Of a DNA stretch of 64,000 nucleotides, positions 33,101 to 45,100 are shown in pieces. Location of the stretch: positions 1,550,001-1,614,000 of the forward strand of contig JAZAYU010000124.1 of the NCBI GenBank assembly GCA_038501625.1. The letters run 5' to 3'. Every line of letters starts with the position of its first letter. Position 1 is the stretch's first letter. Source of the stretch: Corbicula japonica. Lineage: Eukaryota > Mollusca > Bivalvia > Venerida > Cyrenidae. The translations under genes and the position numbers were made by a program. Below the pieces are notes generated by a model, which did no database searches, had not been told where the DNA came from, and saw nothing but the letters and a program-made list of their open reading frames with translations.

Positions 33101-36100
33101 ACCTTGCTAAGTTTGGTAATGTTTCTGTAAAGTCGCAATGTATATAACTTACCTTGCTAAATTTGGTGATGTTTCTGTACAGTTACAATGTATAACTTAC
33201 CTTGCTATGTTTGGTGATGTTTCTGTACAGTTACAATGTATAACTTACCTTGCTAAGTTTGGTGATGTTTCTGTACAGTTACAATGTATAACTTACCTTG
33301 CTAAGTTTGGTGATGTTTCTGTACAGTGACAATGGTAGGGTGACAAGCAGTGTTATCAGAAATATGACAAATTCTCGACGTCCAAGCACTGTATGAGATA
33401 TATCTGCAATTGTTAAATCAAGGTCATTATTTATCAAATATATGAAATAGATAAATTTTGCCAATTTTATAAGTTTTATTTTAAAATGTCAATAATTATA
33501 GTTCCCACTGCCGGCTCCCAAAATTTTCCCTCTGAAAATTTATGTTTCTTAACCCTTTCGCTGCAATGTTGAAAACCCGAATTGACTTCGTCAGCGCCGA
33601 AAGTTTTTTAACCACATAAACAAATACCAATACCAAGGTCAGAATGAGGCTGGTTATTTATAGATATATCAAATAATTACTATGTTTACATGTAAAAATG
33701 AAAGCAATAACATTATTGGTCAATATTTGAATGATCTGCCTACGTCATCATAGAAACCTCCGCTTTGCATGCTGGTATATATATAGAAACAGTAGAAACG
33801 GCTAAAGCCATCCATAGGGCAAATATGCCGAAAATAATAGGGATGGCTTAAGCCGTCCTTATGGCAGTGAAAGGGTTAAAGAAAGAAATATATCAAAGTA
33901 ACACAGCTTAAGAAACATAACATCAACTATTCCTACAAAGTTTGACAAACCCTTAGAGAAGGTGGCCATCATGCTGGAAATGGTAGAACAAAATTTAACC
34001 TTTTACTCCATATTTATGGGCGTGTGTGACCAGTGTAGATCCAGATCACCCAACACATCTGTATTGTCTGATCTTGATCTACACTGGTCCAATATTGGTT
34101 AGTAATAACCTAATGAATCAAAAGTGAACAGTGCAGATCCCAAACAGATGTGCCAGCTGTTCTGGATCAACACTGTCTGCCCGTGGGATAATAGCCATAT
34201 CCCATGGAGGAAAGGGTTAACTAAAACATTCACACTGTATGTGATGCTAGATGCAGGAGCACTAAAAGAATTATTGAAAGTTTCAGTCCTTTTAATATGT
34301 CATAAAATATTTATAAAAAAAACACCTTTAATCTGCATGTAGATAATTTGTTATGAAACAAGAAGCAGATTTTAAGCAAAAAAATATGGGTTGGCAACTC
34401 AATATCAGAAAACATATATTCATATTTAACATAAAATCATTAACTTAAATATTGTGCTCAAGAAGTTGTTACTATTCCAGTTTTTAGTGGTCCGTAAAGT
34501 GTACATAAATCTGGAATGTTGACAGTACAAAAGTATCCTTAATCAGTTGTCATGGTAATGTAAGTGACATGCAAGTTTCCTAACCTAACATTTGTTAATA
34601 TTTTGTGAATGGGCAGTAATCTATACTCAGAAAATATCTGTATCATTTTACTAGACTTAAATTTTCAAACTGCAGTTCCAGATTTTGTGTGTGTGTCTGT
34701 GCTATGTAGATAAAGTATTTTTTATATCACTTGAGTTTCAAAACTGAAATATCGCCTCCAGGACACTACAAACTTTGTCTCACCAACATATTGTAGTTGG
34801 ATATATTTTGAGAAGCTTTAACACATCTTACTTTTGAAATATGACATTCAGTGTTGTGAATGGATGCAAATGATTTTACTTGTAAAATTCACTTGTTTTT
34901 TTATAGCAGTGTGCTATTCACAACATATTCAGCATTTTATTTAGACTAGTGTTTCTAATGATATGGTATAATTTTCATTTTGAAAATAACTCACAGTTAC
35001 ACAGACTATGAAAAACTGTCAATTTTTTGGCATTACCCACCCAAGGAGCATGTAGGTAAACTCTTAACCATGCTATGAATACATGCTTTTTACTTAAACC
35101 ATAGAGCCAACATGGAGGCCAAGTCTGAAACTACCAACATTCAATGGAAAAGCCGAAGATTGGGAATCGTTTTGGATACAGTTCCAGACCTGCGCCAGAT
35201 CATGCAACTTCGACAATGAAGAGTTTGCGACGCATCTTCTGATGAGCCTTAAAGGAAGCGCCCTCTCTTTTGCAACCAGCCTAAGATATGAAGTACTTCA
35301 AGACGCGTACCAGTTTTCGACAGCCTTAAAGTCCAGATATGGCTACACAGTTACTGCCGAAATACAGCGTGCAACACTAAATAGCCTGCAGAAGACTTCT
35401 ACAGAAACACTCTATGACTACGCTTCAAGAGTACAGAGAGCCATGCAGAAAGCATACCCAGACATACAACACACCGAAACATTCCGACAGCTGACAGTTG
35501 AACAGTTCTTGAATGGCTATCCAGATCAAGACCTAGCTTATGATGTCCAAAAGTTTAACCCGAAGACAATTGAAGAAGCAACTGACAGACTTGCCTGGAT
35601 GGAGTCATGCGTGCAACTTACTAGGAGAAGACCACTTGTAAGAAAAACTGCTGCTAATGAAGGTAACAGAAGATTAGAAGAAGAAAGCCAGAGAAGAAGC
35701 AAACAGTTTGTCACTGAAGAACGTTTTCTCCAGTTCGAGAGGAATATGCAGAAATCTATGCAGATAATGCTAGAAGACTTTGCCGAGAAGTATTTTAGAA
35801 AACAACAAGGAGCCACTAACAGAAAGAAGAACTGTGAGGGAAAAGCGAACAACAAAGAAACTACTTCATCTGTAAACCAACCAGATGTGACCAGTACACC
35901 AATAGCAGACTTTAGAGAACTTACCATCCCGGACATCACAGACAGACATTACCAAGCTGATGAGAAGACCAGGAAGAGTCTCCAAATTATGCTCAACAGG
36001 CTATCAGCAATAAATGAACAGTTACAGAATGAAGCTACAATCTACAGCAAAGAATGCAATGATGCTGACAGTATGAACGATGCCTGTTCAGACCACAGAG

Positions 36101-39100
36101 ACTTAATACCAACAAACCAAAGAGAAGAGGAAAGACACTTAAATGAAGAAGCCCCAAGGACAACACACTTAAATGCCACTTGCCTACCCAACTATGGCCC
36201 AGGAGACTTAGAATACCTCCAGAGAGAAGACCCAGACTTATCACACCTTCATCAGTGGATTGACGATAAGTCATTACCAACCAAAGAATACAAAGAGCAT
36301 CTTAGCACTTCTGTCAGGAAGTACTTGCAGATTGCAAAGACTCTTATCAGGAAGAATGGTGTAATTTACAAGAAGACTACCAAGGCGAGTGATAAGCTAC
36401 AACTGCTGGTACCAAAATGTCTCCAGTCATCATTGATCAGAGAAAACCACAACCAAATGAAGACCGAACATAATGGAGTGAGGAAAACATCCCAGAGACT
36501 GAGAGAGAACTTCTACTGGTTTATGATGGATCGTGACGTAAGAAACATTGTAAGGCATTGTGAAACATGCTGTAAGAACATACTACCAGAGAAGACATCA
36601 AGAAGATACCCGAAGAAGCCCTATGCTGAAACTATCATCAACGTTTCAGCAGGAAACACAACAAAGAAGAGGACAAGAAGACCTGAAGAGATCAACCCAA
36701 AGAAGATCAAGAACACCTATGGTAATGGTACCATAGGAGAGAAGACATGTTAAGGAGCAGCGCGCCATGCCACTGAAGCTGAGGAGGATGATCAGATAAA
36801 GACCATGACAATGTAAGACTTTATTTTCAGGCTGTGCTCCATCCACATCTTTTAAGGCTTAAGTAAATGTTTATTGTGATATTGTTTAAGTAATTAATGG
36901 TTTTCTAACAGAGATCTTTGTGGAGCATGGCAGTTAATCTCCATTTGACTTTACAACTTGTATATTGTTTATGTCATAGACTTGCTGGAAGCATGGAGTC
37001 AATCTTCATCTGTCTTTCATGCAAGGGCTTACTGTTCGAATGTTACATTGGGTTAGTGCATGGAGTCAATCTTCATTATGTACATTCTGATAGTTTGCCA
37101 TCTGTGTCATTGAAGTATTACTGAGATGTGATAGCAATTCTTTGGCAGGGCTAGTTCCAGAGATTGTCTCATCTCTTCTTCATATTTTTTCTTCATTAAT
37201 TATTTTTCAATATTGCATATGAACATTTACATTATATTTGTATTTAACAGTGATGTTTGTTAAGCAAAACTGCAAGGATTTTATTTCTTTTATTTACCGG
37301 AGCACGGTCTAGGTACAACTACTGAGGGATCCTGCCTATATGCTGATGTGACAGTGGTTATGGAGAAGGAGACAAATGAAACAATGTGAAAATGACAATG
37401 AAACTGTGACAGTAATCTAGTCAACTTACAAGATGTTATATGTGAGGTATTATAAAACAAGTAAGATACACAGGAAAACATTATGCGACTCCTAGAGACA
37501 AACACGTACGATAATATCTTTAAATCATTTACATTTATAGCATTATAGTGATTTAAATGCTGAATTAAGATTCAATATTATCATATTAATCATGTTGATT
37601 ATTTTTATGTTTTAAATACCAGCCAAATATCATGTGTACCGTATGTGTTATGTATTGGAACATAATCTGATGTTACCTCTATGTAAGATTTCGAGGACGA
37701 AATCGGAAAAACTTTAGAGGTAAAGTTTTTCTTTCAAAAGGGGGAGCTTTGTGGTAAAGTTGGAATTCAGTAACACCAGATTATGTATTATTGTGTAATC
37801 TATTATGTCATTTGCCATAATACCATTTTAAGTATCTTTCATTTATAATCACATTTCCTATATATCATTTATTAGCATTAATATGGTAATTAAAGCATTG
37901 CCAAGGGAAGCAACTGCTACTGTACTTAAATTCAGGCTTAGGCCTATGTAACAATATGACTCATCAATAGTACTTTAACCCTGAATGCATTATTTAGTTT
38001 TAACTGCATTTTCTCATAACAAGATTATATTTAAATAGTACTGTCTGAGAAGTTAAGTATATTCAGTTAAATTCAGTAATCTTTTAAGGGACTATTTCTT
38101 GTACCTGAGGAACTACTTTCCTTTGTTTTATAGAGTAAGGATACAAAATTTTCTTTGTTTTATGTGCTTACTTGAAATACCTTGTTGTGTAGATTTAACA
38201 TTGATTTATGCATCTTTTGTGTTATAAAATGTTTTAATGTTATTTATAGTACAAATAAGTGCACAAATATGATTTAATGGATAATTGTTTAATCCAGTTA
38301 ACTTTGTTTATAGATTATATTATTTGAGTGCATTTTGATTGGTTGATAATGGATTACTCCAGTGGGAGATACCATTAGTGCTATAAAACCAGAATTTCTG
38401 TTGAAATTATCATTCTGGCCACATTTTTCTAAAATGTAACAACTAAAACTGGGAGCTTGATCCTTAAGATCATAGCTAATTAAAATGTAATTTCTAAATT
38501 CTAAAACTTAGATTAATAAGGGAATTTAGGGGAATATTTCTAAATTATTGTTTTATTTACATTAAAGCAGAAAGCAAGCTTTAATTTTGGCACTTAATTA
38601 AATAGATTAATTTATTTATAGACTTTTTGGAACTTTGGCTTTTTTGTAATTATTTATAACTAAATAGACCATCTTTCAACAGAGACTTTGTCTTTGTTCC
38701 TATGTTATAGACTGGGTTTTTAATCCCTTTTGGTTTTAAACTCCTGGCTATATCATTATATGAGAATTTACGGTTGTTAGATCCTGACTGGTAGACCTGT
38801 GAGCTATCCGTTGGTCAACTGTACTTTCTTAAGCGCGTTTAAAGGTCTTTACTTAACTTCACATTATTTGTTTTAGGCCAGAATCACTCAATTTAAATTT
38901 AAGATCATTTTCTTTAAGACTTGGCTGGCACTTTTTTCTAGTGTAAATACTTTGTATACTTTCATGTAATGTAAATATGTTCATGATTTTGATTTAGTTC
39001 TTTAATTATTACACTTCATCAAAACAGACTGTTGTTTCTTTTCAATGTAGATTAAGTACAGCTTTTACATTAAAGAAAACCATTATCATTTACTGAGTTA

Positions 39101-42100
39101 AGTTTCCTGGCTGGGCTTACCAGTATATATTTTACAGCCAGTGGTGTCATCCTGACAACGCATTTAAGTGTTACGGGTTCAAAACCTCCAGTATTCAATT
39201 GACCTTACTTTAAAATACGTTTAAATTTGAAATTACTTAACTTTACGTAAGGTCATACAAAATTACGCAACGACCGTAACCCAAAAAAGTAGCTTTACCA
39301 CATATGCTATATATGGATGTTGCCCTTGACAACATGAGGAAAAACGGTCACTTCATGCATATTCACTTGCAAACTGATGATCATGTTTATAACTTTAATA
39401 AATTGGATTGTGTGTGCCACAATGTTCTCTTATCAAACTCTATGAAGAAAAAATATCATGAAAACTGAATATTATCAAATTAAATGCTAATGATGTGGGT
39501 AAAGAATGAAACTATACACCATCATCAATAAATAATCAAATCAACTGCTCAACATATAATAAAACAAATGCATGTATACATTTAAAATCCCCTTAACCCA
39601 TTATTTTTTTCTTACCAATTCCATCTTTTTAAGGTAGATAAAGTATTATTGTATTACAGCTTATAAACAACAATAAGCTTCAACTGTCCTATATAAGCAA
39701 TAAGTTTACAAAGTTTTTGTGGTTCATAACAGATAAAAAACCATCAGTTATTTAACCCTTTCCTCCATAGACAAACCTTTATTGCATGGGCAATCTGATC
39801 AGGATCCAAACTGTTCGCTTTTTTATTCATTAGGTAATTTCTAACCAATATGTGACCTGTGCCCAAGATCATAAAACTAAATCTGGAGATCAGTCTCAAA
39901 TCTCAAGCATCTGATTGGCTGAAATGGCGACCAGTCGCCATTTCAGCCAATCAGATTTGAGACTGATCTCAAAACTTAGTTTTATGATCTTGGGCCCAGT
40001 GCAGATCCTAAGATGCCGGCTGATCTGGATCTACACTGGTCGCACATGTGTAAAAATGCGAATATATGGAGGAAAGGGTTAAAAGATGCTCAGCTACTAC
40101 ACCAGACAATCCCTCAAAATGAATAGAGTGGGGCATTTTCACAATTACATCCATAAACACACATTATGTGATAATCAATGAAAAAAAGAAAATTTGATAT
40201 AAATATTTTTAGTTAAAATAATCATTATTATTATTATATTTCTTGACGATTATTGATAACCTTGTTTGAGACAACTGTCAGGCCAACAGAGATGTAGTGT
40301 AATACTTACGTTCTCCACCAATTCTCACTATAATCTTTGTAATGGTATCACCAATAATCACATTGTAGCTCACCATAGCTGCAAAAGTCAACAATACAAA
40401 TCATACTGTAGCTTACCATAGCTGCAAATAATTCAACAATACAAATCATACTGCAGCTCACCATAGCTGCAAAAGTAAACAATACAAATCACATTGTAGC
40501 TAACCATAGCTGCAAATGTAAACAATGCAAATCACATTGTAGCTAACCATAGCTGCAATATAAATCAACATTGTAGCTAACCATAGCTACAAAATTCAAC
40601 AATATAAATCATACTGTAGCTAATCATAGCTGCAATATAAATCATACTGTAGCTTACCATGACTGCAATAAACATCAACATAGTAGCTAACCACAGCTGC
40701 AATACAAATCAATATTAAACCTCTCAATAGATGTAAAACTCAACAATTTTAATCAATATTGTGGCAAACCATAGCTGCAATATAAATCAAACTGTAGCTA
40801 ATCATAGCTGCAATATAAATCAACATTGAAGCTAACCATAGTTGCATTATAGATCAATACAGTAGCTAACAATAGATGTAAAACTCAACAATTTAAATCA
40901 ATATTGTAGCATACCATAGCTGCAATATACTGTATAATGTTGTTGTTTTTGTGAGATGAATAGTTTTGCTATTATCGCGCCTGTCTTGAATTCGCTAAAA
41001 ACTAAACGCTAAAATTTCCCAACTCCTTTTTTTTTCAAGTACACTATCCACCATATTGCTGGACTGTACAGTGCGCTTGATTAAAACTGTTGTTGCAATT
41101 TTTTCATTGTTCTGTTTTTGTTTTGGTTAAGCGAGTGTATTCCTCTGCTGCATATACTATGCCATACAAACAATAGAGATGATTGTTCCTTAATAATCTA
41201 AAAGCTTTTATAATTGGCCCAGCAATCTATAAACGTTAATTATCACTTAATAATGGCGGTAGTCACCGTATTTGATTGCTCTGTCAATAAAAACACAATT
41301 AATACTGCTATTAAAACAGATGTCAAGTGTGCTAATTTAATCAAATACCACTGTTAAATGCACAGCTTTCACAGCATAGCAAACATGTTTTCATTTTCTT
41401 TTTAACATTTGCTGGTACAGGATTACAGGAAAGGTAGCAATATGTATGCACTGCAATCAGTACAAAGGTGAAAATTAATTTCTGCAGGCGCAAAATTCGT
41501 TATAATTACAACCGTGAAAATTTAAATAAAGTCAAAATCGCGGAAATTTTCGGTTGCAAAAAAAACAATTATAAAGTAAAACAACATTGTAGCTAACCAT
41601 AAATGCAAATTTTAACAACCTAAATCAATACTGTAGCTAACCATAGCTGCAAAATTCTCAATACAAATCACAATGTAGCTAATCACTTGAAACTAGTGTC
41701 ACCCTGACCTGCCTGCATATACCTTCATTCTTATCAGGGTCTACACTTTTCTCTATTGAAAATAAAAACTCTTGACTTAATACATTTCTGTAAAAGACCC
41801 ATATAAAAAGGAATTTACTGGCTTATACCGATAGAACAAAAAGTTTGTCTCATTAATTGATTTAGTGGATTACGGGTTAAGTACGTTCTGTTAAAGCAAA
41901 TACATACCAATAAAAGGATAGACAAATTGAAGAAATGTAAGGAGGTAAAACCCTGGGCGTCCACAGGCCACCAACATCATATCCTGAAATACCAAATATA
42001 ATTAAAATTATTCATGAACAAGAGTGCCAAACTGACACAAAATACGCCCGTCAAAATGCTGATCATCAAAGTTGCGTAACGATCCGATGAAAATTTTTCA

Positions 42101-45100
42101 ACTTGGAGAGCAGATACCACTAATTCAGATTTTGGACAATTCAAGGGCCATAATTCAGGAGTGCCTGGGGGGGATTTGGCTGATTATAGAACTTGGTCGA
42201 GATATTATGCCCAACAACATATTCACCAAGTTTGATAAAGACCAGATGAAAACTCTTTGACTTAGAGAGTGGAAACAGTAATTTTGGACAATTCAAGGGC
42301 CATAATTCAGGAGTGCCTGGGGGGATTTGGCTGGTTATAGAACTTGGTCGAGATATTATGCCCACCAACATATTCACCAAGTTTGATAAAGACCGGATGA
42401 AAACTCTGACTTAGAGAGCGTAAACCCTTATTTTGGACAATTCAAGGGCCATAATTCAGGAGTGCATGGGGGGGGATTTGGCTGGTTATAGAACTTGGTC
42501 CAGATTTTATGCCCACCAACATATTCACCAAGTTTGATAAAGACAGGACAAAAACTCTTTGACTTAGAGAGCGGAAACCCAAATTTTGGACAATTCAAGG
42601 GCCATAATTCAGGAGTGCCTGGGGGGATTTAGCCCGCCGCAGGTGTTCCCATAAAACGTCCCATTTTTCAAACGGGCGTATAAAAATATAATATTACTTG
42701 TAAACAATGTATTCTTATAAGACCTATAATGCAGTGCATTGCACTGACTGTTAAGTCACAGCTAGACTTTCATATTTCCTGCATGACATCATTTTTTATG
42801 TCTTTTTTTGTGTGTACATACTATCTAAGCGAAGTACATACAACAATTATTAACCCTTTCTTCCATATATATGCATTTTTGCGCATGTGCGACCAGTGTA
42901 GATCCGGATCCTGATCAGCCGGCACATCCACACCAACTGATCAGGATCTGCACTGGTCACATTTAGGTCAGATATAACCTGACTAATCAAAAAGCGAACA
43001 GTGCAGATCTTCATCAGACGGCAACAATGTGCTGGCTGATCTGGAATTACACTGTTCGCTCATGAAATGTTTTAACTGTGCATAATTTAAAGGCTTTTTT
43101 TAACAAAATATAAAATACACCCAATAATGTATAGCCAGAAATCTGCTAGCAAGACTTGCTTAACTCTTTACTTCATAGATGAGGCTTTTATTGCATGTGC
43201 TAACAGTTTAGATCCAGATCAGCCAGCACATCAGTGCCATCTGATCAGGATCTAAACTGTTCACCTTTAGATTCATTAGGTTATTTCTGACCATGATAAA
43301 AACCAATGCAGATCCAGATCAGACAGCATGGATGTGGATCTGGATAAACACTGACCACATGTACATGTGTTCAAATGCGGATATACAGAGTAATGGGTTA
43401 AGAACTCATAGCTTAATACTGCAAAGATCACTTATGGGAAATCTGATATACAATGTATTATTGTACAAACCTGGTATGTTTTGGTGTTGGATAATTTTCC
43501 AGCTTCAATCAACATTATTACAGAATAATCTGAAATAGATATCAATCATCATGAGAAACAATCCATCTAAATGACATTATCCCATCGGTTTTCATTAGAA
43601 AATCTTCCTACAGACACAGACAATTATCTTCTTCCATAAAGTCTGAAGGAATACACAGACACTAACCAAATCGTAGAAACACAAACATCCATATCAAAAC
43701 CTGTAGGGGGAACTTGTTTGAGGCAACAGTTACGCAGTAGGACAGGTGGCCATTTTTGTTTGTAGGACTTCAGTAGTGTCTGTGCTTATGGGGGATAGCA
43801 GGAGGAGAAACCAAAAGCTGCTATATCCTTTCCACGACCATAACGTATTTAAACGTGACAAAATTTTGACTTCCCAAAACCCGACCCTGTTTTACGGGAA
43901 GACACCCGAAACGTATTTAAACATATCAAAAAAATCGCTTTTCAAAACCCGACCCTGTTTTTTCATCGGAAACCTGTCGATTTATTTTTCATTCTTAAAA
44001 AAGTCCTTACTTTGGTGGCTATTTTAAAGAACACGGAATCATCGATCAGTATTTTAAAACTATTAGTCCTTTGAACGCATCGCATATTTTCTCTCAAATA
44101 TAATTTAGTAAGAAATTGAATACATTTGACTTAGATAATCTGATAAGAAAATTAGTAATTTTAAAAAGTTCAATTTTAAGAAAAAAAATCTAATTACATG
44201 TCCTGCTGTTTCTTCATCTGTCATTGTCAGAATAAAAAAGTGGCTTCAAAACCATTATTCATTATTTTAAAAAAATCCTTTATCTACTTAGTAATAACTT
44301 AAAAATGACATTTTTTGCAATGGCATAAAAATTAATTACTGTTAATTAGATTAATTAATTTACGGAATTTTACGTTACAGTCTTCCTGCGATAAACCGAA
44401 TTTTTCACCCATTGCGTAAAAGAGCGTTGAAATTCGGGATTTTAACGCACTATTCTTGATATGCATTTTCCACCTTTTTTTACAGAAGAAAGACCGTAAC
44501 GTGTTTTACAGTTATTTATTGGGTTTCTTACCATGTTGAAAATTCCAAATTTCAATAAAAGGTATAATACCGGTAACGGACAAAAGCGTATATGCTTTAT
44601 TCAAACATACATTTATCAACGGGCATTAAAAAAAATTTACACAGATTTCCGTTATGGGTTTAAAAATCGTGAAAAAAGCACACATTTAAATACGTTTCGG
44701 GCGTCCTCCAGTAAAAAAGGGTCGGGTTTTGGGAAGTCAAAATTTTGTCACGTTTAAATACGTTACGGACGTCCGTCCGGAAAACAGGGTCGGCACAGAA
44801 AGGATATAGGAAAGGCTGTGGAGAATGGTGTTCTGGCGAAAATCAAAACATTGAGAGTCAGTGTTAACATCTCGCAAATAAAGAATGATAATACATAAAT
44901 GAACATAATGTATTATAAGAGCAGACTCATTTATTCTATATTCGTTTCTATGAGAAATCTAAAAATAGTATTTGAAGTGGTTCCTGCTTTGTACATAGTT
45001 TGAATATTTGAATATAATATACATACAAAACACTTTGAACATCACTAAGTCTAAAATTAAAGACATCCAAAAAGCAAAAATGTCTGGAGATTTTGTTTAT

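Larger units (their letters stand above)
35098..39302 (+). mobile_element. 5'-truncated, internally deleted LTR retrotransposon (Ty3/Gypsy-like)
   Basis: It lies antisense in the intron between exons 6 and 7 of the transporter. Order: Gag-like plus integrase zinc-binding frame (35098-36753), a 1-kb non-coding stretch with three diverged GCATGGAGTCAATCTTCAT repeats, TTCGAGGACGAAATCGG, a polypurine tract (AAAAGGGGGAG, 37736-37746) and a 3' LTR (37750-39302). No 5' LTR, primer-binding site, protease, RT or RNase H was found. Confidence 0.85.

Noticed and set aside
33138..33329. Plus-strand frame with 16-residue repeats
   Set aside because: Artefact of the 48-bp array B.
35538..36280. Minus-strand frames opposite the Gag-like gene
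   Set aside because: Antisense shadows; the plus frame has recognisable retroelement motifs.
38382..38388. LTR TATA box as a promoter for the transporter gene
   Set aside because: It is on the opposite strand, deep in an intron; no evidence links it to the gene.
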